Shown here one piece after another: positions 20,501-27,704 of a stretch of DNA of 64,000 nt (the first letter of the stretch is position 1; each line of letters begins with the position of its first letter). The position numbers were made by a program, and so were the translations under genes. The stretch is from JAAYUD01 sp963676865 (lineage in GTDB: Bacteria; Bacteroidota; Bacteroidia; Bacteroidales; Bacteroidaceae). The DNA lies in assembly GCA_963676865.2 (NCBI GenBank), contig CAXXSS010000001.1, positions 3,348,001-3,412,000 of the forward strand, written 5' to 3'. Under the pieces are notes generated by a model that worked only from the letters and a program-made list of their open reading frames with translations, was not told the DNA's origin and searched no databases.

Positions 20501-23500
20501 GCTACCTCCGTAAGTATGAAATACATCAAGTATCTCATTGAAGATCTCTTGGTCTGTCGCTGCCGGGAACATTTCTCCTAGATCACCTCTTATTTTTTCG
20601 GCAACCACTTCTGGAGGAAGTCCCCCATTGTCCGGGGCGGAAAGAAAACCAATCATGCCCCTACGTTCGCTTTCATCTCCCTTTAATCCTAGATGGCTTG
20701 CAAGACCTTTCGTTTTATTATTCTCATTATCTTTCCATTGGAATTTATACCCTCCTGTAGCTATTTCACGAATAACGGCTTCTCTCAGTGAACTCGGAGC
20801 GCCCATGTCGTCATTCTCTTTGGAATAGAATCCGCGACTACGTTTGGGTTTATCAATCAGTGTTTTTTCCTTATAGTCTTCAGCATTTACATCGGATATC
20901 GGTGCTTGCTGTTCGACTGCTTGCGGTTGTGCAGTTTGGTGTGTAGGTGTTTGTTCAAGAAGGCCACTGATACCGTTCCAATAATCATAAAGATTCTGTA
21001 ACTTGGTAAGTGCCTCTTTCTTTTGTTTCTTGGCATTCTGAATCTCTACCACTGATTTCCCTATAGGGCTTTTCTTTTCCAGTTTTTTTATTTCTGATTC
21101 ATAATTACTGGACATTTGTTTTGCGGTATCAATTGCTTCAGTGTTGTCGCCGTCATTCATCTCAAGCAATGTGCCTGCCGTATTCTCCGGTTCAGCCTGT
21201 TCGAAGAGAGGATTTCCTTCATTATCTTTTGGTATTCTGTCGAGATAACTTTGTGTGTTTTCTTGGGGTTGCGTTTGTATATCTTCTTGTTCATTACTTA
21301 CGTTTTGTTGGCCTTTGCCTATAGGGACAAGGGCATTTATTGGTGATTCTTCTGATGAATTTTCAATGGACTGTTTGTTTTCGGCATCTTGTTTTGCCTG
21401 TGCTGCAAGTTCATCTGCATCTGTTTCGTCTACAAGTTTGGAAACAATGTTTTCTGTGGATCCTACTTTTGTACGTCCATCTTGATCTTTGTAGTAAATT
21501 TCAGGATCTGATTTTGATAAATCGACTTTTCCGTTTTCGTCAAATTCCAAATGTCCGTCTATAACGTTGACGATATCGCCTCCAAAAGTTTGAACCCGAA
21601 GTATATTGCCTTCTTTGTTTACATTGGAGAGTATTTGTTCTTCCGCATCATCGTCGGCTTTATTTTCCTCTTCATGTTGCTGAATATTATTATCAGTAGG
21701 CTTTTTTATATCTTCATCCTGCTTGTTGGAATCAAAAATAGAGTCCATATTATCATCTTTAGATTCTTCTTCAGTTCTAAATCCTTTTTGGAGTTTGTCG
21801 ACATACATGGATATGGCTTTCTCTTCATCTTCGGTTCTTTCAGCTTTATTCTTCTTCAGCGCATTGTCTACATCAATACCTGTCGTATCTTTCACGTCCT
21901 GTGCTTTTGCTGCAGATGTTCTCTTTATGAATTCAGGATCAGATTCAACAGTCCATTTTATTTCATCAAGCATCTTATCGCCATTATCCGGAAGTTCTTT
22001 ACCCTCGGCTTTATCTGCTATTATTTTAGAGATAGCATCGCTGGATATACCGTATTTGGTCGCAACATTCCGAATTGCTTGTCTTTTATAAACCCCTTCA
22101 ACGGCACGGTCGTTTAATTGCTCAGAAAAAGCGATACTATTTCTTATCGAATTATCAAGGAGATTGTTTTTCTGAATATATGTGTTTGCATCTTTATTAT
22201 TTTTGAATGCCTTTTTATCAATGATCCTACCTGTCCAATCATTAGTAGTAAGTATCGTTTCTCCTTTTTCATCTGTGCTCGTTTTGTATCCTGTAATGGC
22301 TGGCTGCACTGCGAGTTTACCTTCAACGAGATATAATATCTTTGATTTTGTAGAAAGAGAAATATCCGGATTCTGCATAATCTTCACATACTCTTTACCG
22401 AATAGTTCTTTATCTCTATTGGTATCTTCTACCAAAGAGACATTTCTCTGTTCCTCAACTGTTGCAGCCTTTTGCTTCTTGTTAGCGGACAATTGGGCTA
22501 TGGTTGATACCAGATGATTCGCATCATAACCTGCGTTCTTAAGCTCACCTTTTTGTTCAGGTGTAAAAGCCAATGTTGATTTGAGTATTTCTCTATCCTT
22601 AGGATCTGCGGATTTTAGATTAATGTTGCCTATATGTGGGAGCTTCATCGCTCCGAACATTGCAATATTGGTAAGATAGTCTTCACCTATATCGACCGGT
22701 TCTCCTTGAGCATATTTCTCCAGAGTAGAGACTCCGGTACCCACTGCAGCGGAGGAGGCTAATCCACCTATTTCTGTACCGACGCGCTTTAAACCTGTCA
22801 TGTTACTGGAAACGCCGACAAAAGCTCCGTCAGTAACTCCGAAAGCAGCTCCCATAAGGATACCGCTTAAACCTGATTTGGCTGTTTGTTTAAGGCTATA
22901 TTTATCTTGTGAGCCGTTGTTTATTTGTATGGCTTGGTTAATGGCATCATCGGCGGTGTTATACATTCCTAGTGTTGATGCACTTTCGGCCGCATTCATG
23001 CCGATTCTTTGCGCTATCATCTTCGGTGTGTTTTGGGAAACGATTCTGCCTGCTTGTTCAAGAGTAGCATTGGAAATAACTTTCTCTCCGGCTTTCTCCG
23101 CCAATTGGCGTGCCACATGTTTAGTGAGTGCTTTTGTTCCAAGCTTAAAAACTTTTGAAGAGATTCCTCCAAGCCCTCCGAATATAGGTGCGTCAATAGC
23201 CATTGCTCCGGCTCCTGCGACTCCTTTTTCTACCCATGAAGGATTATATAATTCATTGCCTCTTTGTTCTACTTCTTGCTGTGTGGAACTCTTTCCTAAT
23301 ATGGCATTGCCTACTGTCCCGATAAGAGAACCATCGATCATGTTTTTCAGAATATATTCGACAGAGCTTTTAGGCATATCTTTTTTAGCGAGATAGTCAA
23401 TCGTACGCTGCATTATTCTATCTGTGTGCGGGTCTACACCATTGCCTCCTTTTCCGTTACCGGTCTTTTGTCCGATGTAATTACGCACATCATTGAGCAC

Positions 23501-24142
23501 ATTCTGAGCATCAATCTCACTCATGTACCTTTGACCTTTTGCGGCCATTGCCCCCACATACTGATTGGCACTTAATGAACCATCATCACTACGCATTTCT
23601 TGCAAAGCGGCATTCTTATGCTGGGATATGAAACTGTCGATCTTGGGAGCGATGGATGTATTAAATTCTTTGTCAGAGTCACTGATTATATCCTTTAGAG
23701 GTTTTTGTGGTTGTATTGGAGTAGGGACGGCAGGAACATTACCTCTACCTAGATTGACGGTTCCGGGCTGAGAGTTATATTCTTTATTGACTGTCTTTTG
23801 AATTTGTTGTATGGGCTTTTGCAGTTGTGCTTGTTCCTCTCTGGCTTTATTTTCCATCGTTTGGCCAATAGGCTGTACGGAGTTCAATGGAGCATTTGGA
23901 ATAGATGCCGGTGCTGAGTAAGAGATTGTAAATGGTCGATAACCTTGCTTAATGGCTGTTTCAACTTCCGAGGCTGGAACCAATCCACTTTGCCCGTGCT
24001 TATCAACCATTCTCATTTGATCTTTCGGATACAGTCTTGCATAATCACCAGTTCTTCCGTCATATTCCGATTGGTCTACTGTATGGCTTTTACCTTGTTC
24101 ATCGAAAAATTGATATTTGATCTTGTTATCGTTTGCTTCCAT
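14573..24142 (-). CDS. Giant polyvalent phage protein (kinase-like, InPase-like, zincin-like, LPD38-like)
   Basis: Protein of 3189 residues, a multidomain 'polyvalent' protein of the type described for phages and conjugative elements, thought to enter the host with the DNA. In order: Pro/Gln-rich N-terminus; Gly/Ala-rich helices at about 300-480; long charged low-complexity region (about 830-1450); kinase-like segment at about 1500-1625 with LHPRNVL and VIDDE resembling catalytic and metal loops; the PolyVal inorganic-pyrophosphatase-like domain at about 1670-1800 (GHIKIDGFDITIENPKGS, then GVDGDHIDVYLSDDP); a zincin-like segment near 2036-2050 (HEIVAHKGLRKLLG); coiled coil about 2270-2400; and an LPD38-like region about 2640-2880 (MINFVFKNFFRDYTG). 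Its ATG shares one base with the stop of the preceding gene. An N-terminal Q-rich stretch and late hydrophobic segments fit membrane passage. Enzymatic activities are inferred. Confidence 0.85.
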   Translation of the reverse strand: MEANDNKIKYQFFDEQGKSHTVDQSEYDGRTGDYARLYPKDQMRMVDKHGQSGLVPASEVETAIKQGYRPFTISYSAPASIPNAPLNSVQPIGQTMENKAREEQAQLQKPIQQIQKTVNKEYNSQPGTVNLGRGNVPAVPTPIQPQKPLKDIISDSDKEFNTSIAPKIDSFISQHKNAALQEMRSDDGSLSANQYVGAMAAKGQRYMSEIDAQNVLNDVRNYIGQKTGNGKGGNGVDPHTDRIMQRTIDYLAKKDMPKSSVEYILKNMIDGSLIGTVGNAILGKSSTQQEVEQRGNELYNPSWVEKGVAGAGAMAIDAPIFGGLGGISSKVFKLGTKALTKHVARQLAEKAGEKVISNATLEQAGRIVSQNTPKMIAQRIGMNAAESASTLGMYNTADDAINQAIQINNGSQDKYSLKQTAKSGLSGILMGAAFGVTDGAFVGVSSNMTGLKRVGTEIGGLASSAAVGTGVSTLEKYAQGEPVDIGEDYLTNIAMFGAMKLPHIGNINLKSADPKDREILKSTLAFTPEQKGELKNAGYDANHLVSTIAQLSANKKQKAATVEEQRNVSLVEDTNRDKELFGKEYVKIMQNPDISLSTKSKILYLVEGKLAVQPAITGYKTSTDEKGETILTTNDWTGRIIDKKAFKNNKDANTYIQKNNLLDNSIRNSIAFSEQLNDRAVEGVYKRQAIRNVATKYGISSDAISKIIADKAEGKELPDNGDKMLDEIKWTVESDPEFIKRTSAAKAQDVKDTTGIDVDNALKKNKAERTEDEEKAISMYVDKLQKGFRTEEESKDDNMDSIFDSNKQDEDIKKPTDNNIQQHEEENKADDDAEEQILSNVNKEGNILRVQTFGGDIVNVIDGHLEFDENGKVDLSKSDPEIYYKDQDGRTKVGSTENIVSKLVDETDADELAAQAKQDAENKQSIENSSEESPINALVPIGKGQQNVSNEQEDIQTQPQENTQSYLDRIPKDNEGNPLFEQAEPENTAGTLLEMNDGDNTEAIDTAKQMSSNYESEIKKLEKKSPIGKSVVEIQNAKKQKKEALTKLQNLYDYWNGISGLLEQTPTHQTAQPQAVEQQAPISDVNAEDYKEKTLIDKPKRSRGFYSKENDDMGAPSSLREAVIREIATGGYKFQWKDNENNKTKGLASHLGLKGDESERRGMIGFLSAPDNGGLPPEVVAEKIRGDLGEMFPAATDQEIFNEILDVFHTYGGSRRSMWEEAKKLHGQTEENDPEYQKYLEDIHQKIASSYHMTPEEYDLYNEYIPQKIEEENNTMTDNDYSDFLSTLAEQYNKEENDSRRENIHRQLPEVETIQGNNDRSGPVLHGEENIHNEGYSNSERPWQGGNAEPDKYNDNSLPDSKISGEPELDKNDSQKQKDIFEKPSLDENKEVSLNQNNKNDDREIQQRTDEREPVLQQIPQGEHGEVPERNGGLEQTTGELERRCRIYEAELSRSGKTLSVEERKEIERHTAEDFAKENGLWIPMNKIPDLGVPGPSGNENDTYISGNDIYKVNNLMNSDSIVSLLDKTSLHNKIFPNTKYDFVAFTGFDKRSVFPILKQKLILDAVPASPKEIKSYMKSLGFKETGEALYSNGKIIISDLHPRNVLKSENGNIYVIDDEIKEADSSFVSPEKKREESILNYADRIAAAKELHDEENKVVTNPTDAQKEAGNYKKGHIKIDGFDITIENPKGSVRSGTDANGNKWETEIHNTYGYIRGTEGVDGDHIDVYLSDDPTEGDVFVIDQIDPNTGEFDEHKVMYGFKSIEEAKDAYLSNYSKGWKGLGNITKVSKEEFKKWIDSSKRKTKPFAEYSTVKTDVEKQHDLSSLTESKDIPAMTEEEYLASKGYDFSGIGDSALHKGKQKSEAQQNKVIELQHKKDVEYTKKREELRKEYRDKLAKGELRQPSQIEKLVKAAKGNPNLESTKAALRTLKKRGVDVSDIETTDSNDVQFNKGDGAIPSNSPTTANIMQDRKIMSTAEDLAKTLNTEVHFTNSEDIKGSDEYSIKKRNAKGWYDTKTDEVYINPQNHIDEEDVKQTILHEIVAHKGLRKLLGDRFDDTMNDIFRSLPESERKEISNIFLNSKSWDTVEAAEEYCARLAESEIGKPTIWKTIISKIRELLRKAGINIKMSDNDIKYLLWKSRRHMEDTPDNYSKEFRVKDNIYKDDFVDNRKATPLFRLDPQKLSEKDFNDIIGITKEVAILNEEEQNDFIKRMEHQVLFESWVDKMNPVRVFQETIAKKYKMEIPDECDAHLSSIVMTSRARYEKDTFKSIVFDKMLSAVNKVGQYDDVINYLIAKHGLERNVYMRNQKVEEAIAPLKEQISQIDYLLSRHSISEEEADTQRKSLESKIKKIAAKITEDFANEDFAGLTQLQKELQEDDSELKDIKLNEPYIQHFIDEFEKSHDKNDISDMWDNIHEATNFCLETQRLYGCISKERMEQIKSMYNYYVPLRDWADPQAEDFFTYFYKDRHNLNIPIQKAKGRKTKAGDPIANIGSMADSAIVLGNKNRVKQHLYRLVFNYPTNLAHVSPVWVAWNPNTLTYEEVAFEGINSEGNPLEGKDYDTAFDKWNNRMKSLAKQNIVVQKNEKLSIGVPIKAWQAKQHQVRLTINGKDYIISMDSSPRVAQSINGDNIDEGMQAFQKLKNATGWMAQNFTSKMINFVFKNFFRDYTGAITYNYIYGYSSMKKFFEAAPKASKVLAEYLTTKKIPEGKYGDYLEEFLKNGGETGYTNSMSYKDYFKEIQNEIDKVKHPTKLHLFRWISNAMEVLNRGAEDTTRLSAYIASREGGKSIMKSIYAAKEISVNFNKMGSGRNGNSFIRAWEMFFNAGEQAFNNTIRGFKYHPVKSTIAFGTWTLIGAMKGILQSIYGDDKYYQLPDWIRQNNFTISAGGDLLLNIPLALEIRPFFAMGDILAQVILGKYHGKNAATDIATKFMETAPYNFMEGSNSKGDTFEQILANTLAPSAVKPLIDIYWTNKDYTGRPISKRNEFNEYVPEYKKGYRSTSDLAIAISKGINDLSGGDMAKKGALDSELTNPAVMEYLFNNYGGGVLKQIYGVAKSGYNLVTPGKDVDIRDIPAVSALLYKFDDSKGNSNINERYYKYLDEYEESQSQDREYTKSIMSSEKGAMENYLNKKANAGNEKDMQIIEMYKKIIETIQQKAKSIPDGNESDQLQKQIYGLKKAMVEQLEK

Positions 24143-25326
24143 TATTTTCTTGATTTAAAGGAATTGATAGGGGTGAAGTGTATCTCTTTTGGCTGTGCAT
24201 TCTTTGTTCCCGTGGTAGATGGGCTATTATTTCTTTCCGCTCTACTCACACCCGGTATATTTGTAAACTGATTGGTGAGCTCGGGATAATTTTGGAGTAG
24301 TTGTTGAACGACTGCTTCTCTGGTGTGAGCGGGATCGGCTCCAATACTAACTTGTGTTTTTTCGATATCTTCAACCTTCTGAGGATTTTTAGCTTTCATC
24401 TTTTCATAGAGTCCTGCCACCATACCTCTCGCATAATCCGGATAAATCCAATGTCCTGTCTTGCTTCCTTCATTCACATTGATGCTATACCACTTTTTAG
24501 GCTTTGGCGCACCATCCGGATAGGTGGAAGAACCATTGTTACCTTTTGATGCTGCACTTATCATAGCGGCTTTTAAACGTACTCCTCTTTCTGCTACTCT
24601 ATCGGCGTGAGTTTGTGCATCTCTTTTAGTCGTTTGAGCAAGTTGTTGCTTTTTTAGGCTTACGTCGTTTTTATTCTTTTCTGTTTGGATTTGATAACTC
24701 TTTTCTTTTGAATCAAGCTCTGCGTTTGTCCTGTCTGTGGCGGCATTTCTACTTTTAACGGCTTTGACTTCGTCTCTATATGCAGCAGCTGCGTTAGCTT
24801 TGTCTACGATGTTTTGTTGTGCGTCTCTCATTCGTGCATTGACCTCTTTCTCTTGATCCGCACGTTTATCCTCTGCTTGAAGTTGTCTTATCTTTTGAAT
24901 TTGTTCTTCGGCGGTAGGAGCGGAGTATTGAAGAGGTTGCAGCTTCCTTGTTCCGATGCCAAGGGCCAATCCTTGCGATAAAACTTTTCCTAAATCCGAA
25001 AGCATGGCTGCATTACGTTGCCTTTTGGCAAGGGCAAGCTCTTCTTCACGGGAAGGAGTGCGATACTGCTTTACAATATCTAGGATACCATGATTTGGAG
25101 ACAATCCCCTTGTGTAGTCGTTATAGTCGGGGAGAGGCTCTTTCTCTATATGGGGGACAGATTGATTTCCGTTTCTCTTTTGCTGTATATCGTTCTGCGT
25201 TGTATTTGGAACTGTGGTTGAGGGTTGTGTCGAAGAATCTGCTCCGCTTTGCGGTTGTATATTCGGCTGAGTTATAGGTCTGGTTTGTTCTTCACCGTTT
25301 ATCGCTTTTTTATTATCGTCTAGCAT
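24142..25326 (-). CDS. Putative phage internal virion (ejection) protein, coiled coil
   Basis: Protein of 394 residues. The N-terminal 85 residues are Gln/Pro/Thr-rich and probably disordered. A central Ala/Lys/Gln/Asp-rich region (about 120-270, e.g. AEEQIQKIRQLQAEDKRADQEKE... and SLKKQQLAQTTKRDAQTHADRV) is a clear long coiled coil. The C-terminus is basic and mixed. It lies between the small 236-residue membrane-associated protein and the 3189-residue protein, with gaps of 3 bp and an overlap of 1 bp, so the three are one unit. The position parallels the ejection-protein triads of P22-like phages. No enzyme motif is seen and the specific role is inferred. Confidence 0.55.
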   Translation of the reverse strand: MLDDNKKAINGEEQTRPITQPNIQPQSGADSSTQPSTTVPNTTQNDIQQKRNGNQSVPHIEKEPLPDYNDYTRGLSPNHGILDIVKQYRTPSREEELALAKRQRNAAMLSDLGKVLSQGLALGIGTRKLQPLQYSAPTAEEQIQKIRQLQAEDKRADQEKEVNARMRDAQQNIVDKANAAAAYRDEVKAVKSRNAATDRTNAELDSKEKSYQIQTEKNKNDVSLKKQQLAQTTKRDAQTHADRVAERGVRLKAAMISAASKGNNGSSTYPDGAPKPKKWYSINVNEGSKTGHWIYPDYARGMVAGLYEKMKAKNPQKVEDIEKTQVSIGADPAHTREAVVQQLLQNYPELTNQFTNIPGVSRAERNNSPSTTGTKNAQPKEIHFTPINSFKSRK

Positions 25327-25329
25327 GGT

Positions 25330-26040
25330 CTATTGAATTGGAATACGTTTCTTATTGATATAGTTTGGATTAAAAGATTGTTCAGGAGCATTTATTTTGC
25401 TCGTATCAACATTATTGAAGTTTGGTTTAACTTCTAGCTTATCAGTAGGCATCGTCGCTTCTACAGTGGGTTTTATAGCATTGTCGCTTGTGAGTTCTTT
25501 TGCTCCGGTAGCACTGTTTTTACCACCGTCTATAGAATTGCCCAAAGAGGAAAGTCCGGAGCCTACGAGTCCAATGCCATTGGAAACCAATTGTGCACCT
25601 GCCGATTCATCCAGTTGTTGTTGTCCCATTCTTTGCTGGGTGATGTTGCTTTGATTCTGTTGATTGATGGCGTCGATACTATCTTTACGTGCATCACTTC
25701 TTGCCGCCAGGTTTGAAACGGTGTTGTCAAGAATCTCTGCGTTCCCCTGTTCATGAGCTTGAACGGATTCAGGTGTCGCTCCGGTAATTGCGGCTTGTGC
25801 ATCTGTTTGCTGGTTACGTCTTCGAAGAGTATTCTCTACTCGTTTGAGTGCAGCTTTACCCTCGCTACTATCAATATAGTTCTGGTAATAGTTCCGTTCG
25901 TACCATGCATTATTTTTTGCCTCTTGATTATCTATAAGTTTGCGTTGCTGTCTGGCCGCGGCCGCTGATTTGGAAGCTCCAAATACGCTTGAAGCCAGTC
26001 CCGCTGCGAGTGACGCTCCTGCCAATATTGCTCCTATCAT
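25330..26040 (-). CDS. Small Ala/Gln-rich virion protein, DNA-pilot-like
   Basis: Protein of 236 residues opening with a small-residue hydrophobic helix (MIGAILAGASLAAGLASSVF, GAS-rich), followed by a basic, Gln/Asn/Ala-rich helical region (AAARQQRKLIDNQEAKNNAWYERNYY) and a second Gly/Ser/Leu-rich helix near residue 150-170 (LVSNGIGLVGSGLSSLG). This layout closely resembles DNA pilot proteins (VP2/H) of microviruses and small ejection proteins of podoviruses, which form a DNA conduit through the cell envelope. It is the first gene of the minus-strand ejection/portal run; its start faces the divergent small-terminase-like gene across 140 bp, likely a divergent promoter region. Role inferred from composition and place. 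Confidence 0.55.
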   Translation of the reverse strand: MIGAILAGASLAAGLASSVFGASKSAAAARQQRKLIDNQEAKNNAWYERNYYQNYIDSSEGKAALKRVENTLRRRNQQTDAQAAITGATPESVQAHEQGNAEILDNTVSNLAARSDARKDSIDAINQQNQSNITQQRMGQQQLDESAGAQLVSNGIGLVGSGLSSLGNSIDGGKNSATGAKELTSDNAIKPTVEATMPTDKLEVKPNFNNVDTSKINAPEQSFNPNYINKKRIPIQ

Positions 26041-26180
26041 AATTTTGATTATTGATTAATAAGCAAAGTAAACCATTGTAGCTCAAACCTCTGTTGCTAG
26101 TTTCACAATTTCATGTATTTAAAGTATTAGTTTAATGATTATATTTTATAACTTTGTGAATCAATAAAATATAAACTTAA

Positions 26181-26651
26181 ATGGCTGGAAGAAGTAAATA
26201 TACTGAAGCACAGAAATTAGAAGCCGTGCGAATGTTGCGTGATCATAACTACAACTATAGATACGTGACTAAAGTGATGGGGGTTGCATATCAAACATTG
26301 ATTGGATGGAAGGAGAAATATAATAGTGAATTTGATAGTACGCCGGTAAGACGTGCGGCATTGGAATCTGAGTTGGATATAGGCGAAATCAAGTTGAAGT
26401 TCTTTAGAGAGAATTACGGTAAACTTAATGATTTATTGGGTGTGGCCATAGATAAGGCAAAAGATATCATTTCAAAAGGGGCCCTGCTTGAAGATATAAA
26501 TGATACGATTAAGATTATTACGGAGTGTGCCAATAAAATGAATGCAGCTGCCGGAGCTGCCACGGAAGTCAAGCGTCCCCAAGTTAACTTTATCCAAGCA
26601 TCCATACAGGCTCTTAATCAATATAACAAAGAAAGGGAAGAAGATAAATGA
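26181..26651 (+). CDS. Small-terminase-like DNA-binding protein
   Basis: Protein of 156 residues. The N-terminal 50 residues form a homeodomain-like helix-turn-helix (YTEAQKLEAVRMLRDHNYNY, then RYVTKVMGVAYQTLIGWKEKY), as in phage small terminase subunits and IS3 OrfA proteins. The rest is helical with a possible oligomerisation segment (IKLKFFRENYGKLNDLLGVAIDKA) and an Ala-rich, basic tail. There is no transposase or inverted repeat nearby, and the phage context favours a small terminase subunit that recognises the packaging site. It is about 14 kb from the large subunit and divergent from the ejection genes, so the packaging pair is split. An alternative is a phage regulator. Confidence 0.55.
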   Translation: MAGRSKYTEAQKLEAVRMLRDHNYNYRYVTKVMGVAYQTLIGWKEKYNSEFDSTPVRRAALESELDIGEIKLKFFRENYGKLNDLLGVAIDKAKDIISKGALLEDINDTIKIITECANKMNAAAGAATEVKRPQVNFIQASIQALNQYNKEREEDK

Positions 26652-26683
26652 TAATGCTTCTCTACTTGAATTTTTGCCAAAAG

Positions 26684-26746
26684 TTTTGAAATATAAAATT
26701 TTTACCCCGAATAAGTTTTATATTTCAAAACTTATCTCTATATTTG
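26684..26746 (+). promoter_or_regulatory. higBA promoter with 15-bp inverted repeat (candidate operator)
   Basis: A perfect 15-bp inverted repeat, TTTTGAAATATAAAA (26684-26698) and its complement (26716-26730), sits just upstream of a Bacteroidota -7 box TATATTTG (26739-26746). The box lies 31 bp before the higB start. HigA-type antitoxins commonly bind palindromes over their own promoter, so this is the likely autoregulatory operator. The arms could also form a terminator for the upstream gene, but no T run follows them. Confidence 0.6.
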
Positions 26747-26777
26747 CGGCAAATAATAACGTTGAATAATAAGAAAT

Positions 26778-27077
26778 ATGCGGATTGTATCTCATAAGAA
26801 GCTAAAAGAGTTCTATGAAACGAAAGGGCGTGAGAGTTCTCGCATAGCTCTTGAACGTTGGTATGATATTACCGGAAAAGCTGAATGGAAGAATCTTTCT
26901 GATGTAAAGGTTGATTTTCCGGCAACGGACTATATAAGTAACCAGCATTATGTATTTAATATCAGAGGAAATAATTATAGGTTGGTAGTAGTTATCAAAT
27001 TCACGATAGGTTATATATACGTCCGTTGGGTAGGAACTCATGAGGAATATGATAAAATAGATTGTTCAACAATTTAA
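26778..27077 (+). CDS. higB: HigB-type toxin (RelE-fold mRNA interferase)
   Basis: Protein of 99 residues of the HigB toxin family: basic N-terminus (MRIVSHKKLKEFYE), the conserved W-Y-R-like core (ALERWYDITGKAEWKNLSDVK) and the C-terminal strand pair (NYRLVVVIKFTIGYIYVRWVGTHEEYDKID). The WVGTHxEYDK ending is characteristic of this family. These enzymes cut ribosome-bound mRNA when the labile antitoxin is lost. The gene precedes its antitoxin by 11 bp, the toxin-first order usual for higBA. It lies at the extreme right edge of the prophage, the usual site for lysogenic-conversion or maintenance genes. The size and motifs look intact. Confidence 0.88.
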   Translation: MRIVSHKKLKEFYETKGRESSRIALERWYDITGKAEWKNLSDVKVDFPATDYISNQHYVFNIRGNNYRLVVVIKFTIGYIYVRWVGTHEEYDKIDCSTI

Positions 27078-27088
27078 GAAAGAAGAAA

Positions 27089-27451
27089 ATGGAAAATATC
27101 ACGAAAGAACGTTATGAATATGCTTTGGTAAGAGTGGAAGAACTGTTGCCAATGGTTGATGATAATACTCCTGCTAATGATAAGAATGCATTGGAACTTT
27201 CTATCATGTCAGACATAATCATTGATTATGAGAAAAAGTATTATCCAATAGCTAAACCTACAGTTGCTGATTTGATTGAGTTGTCTCTTGAAGAGAAGGG
27301 CATGAATCAAAGACAACTTGCTGGTGAAATAGGTGTTAGCCCTTCTCGCGTAAATGATTATATTTCAGGGCGTGCTGAACCTACTTTGAAAATAGCAAGA
27401 CTGCTTTGCAAAATATTAAACATAACTCCTGAAGCAATGTTAGGTGTGTAA
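27089..27451 (+). CDS. higA: HigA-type antitoxin (HTH XRE family)
   Basis: Starting at the ATG of MENITKERYEY gives 120 residues; a longer TTG start would overlap the toxin's end and is unlikely. The N-terminal half (about 1-62) is helical and acidic and probably wraps the toxin. The C-terminal half is a Cro/CI-type helix-turn-helix (MNQRQLAGEIGVSPSRVNDY, ISGRAEPTLKIARLLCKIL). It neutralises HigB and, with it, represses the promoter that carries the 15-bp inverted repeat upstream. It is the last phage-side gene before the attachment site about 175 bp downstream. Confidence 0.88.
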   Translation: MENITKERYEYALVRVEELLPMVDDNTPANDKNALELSIMSDIIIDYEKKYYPIAKPTVADLIELSLEEKGMNQRQLAGEIGVSPSRVNDYISGRAEPTLKIARLLCKILNITPEAMLGV

Positions 27452-27625
27452 GTCAACTAAAACGCTGAAAATATGTGAAATATAGCGTTAAAAACGATCT
27501 AAATTCGATAAAATATAGTTACAATTACTAAGCCTACGTAAGCTAAATTTTTAACAAAATTATGACAAGTCTATTTTTAACAATTTATATTATTGGTAAT
27601 CAATAATATAAGTGCTATTTTATAG

Positions 27626-27672
27626 AGCTTCCCAAGCTGAGGATCACGAGTTCGAATCTCGCTTACCGCTCA
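27626..27672 (+). other. Prophage attachment site: 3' fragment of tRNA-Gly(CCC)
   Basis: The sequence reads AGCTTCCCAAGCTGA (anticodon CCC with its 3' stem), a variable loop, a T-arm with TTCGAAT and an acceptor 3' strand TTACCGC plus a discriminator base and CA. The 5' half of a tRNA is absent: upstream bases do not form a D-arm or matching acceptor strand. A tRNA 3'-half next to a prophage end is the classical product of tyrosine-recombinase integration into a tRNA gene. Phage genes lie to the left, so this is the chromosome-side junction (attR-like). The intact tRNA-Gly and the integrase should lie left of base 1. Confidence 0.75.
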
Positions 27673-27704
27673 CTCTGAAAATTAGGCAGTTACAAATATT
27701 GTAG

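Noticed and set aside
26181..26651. Considered as an IS3 OrfA transposase subunit
   Set aside because: No orfB, inverted repeats or target duplication is nearby; phage context fits better.
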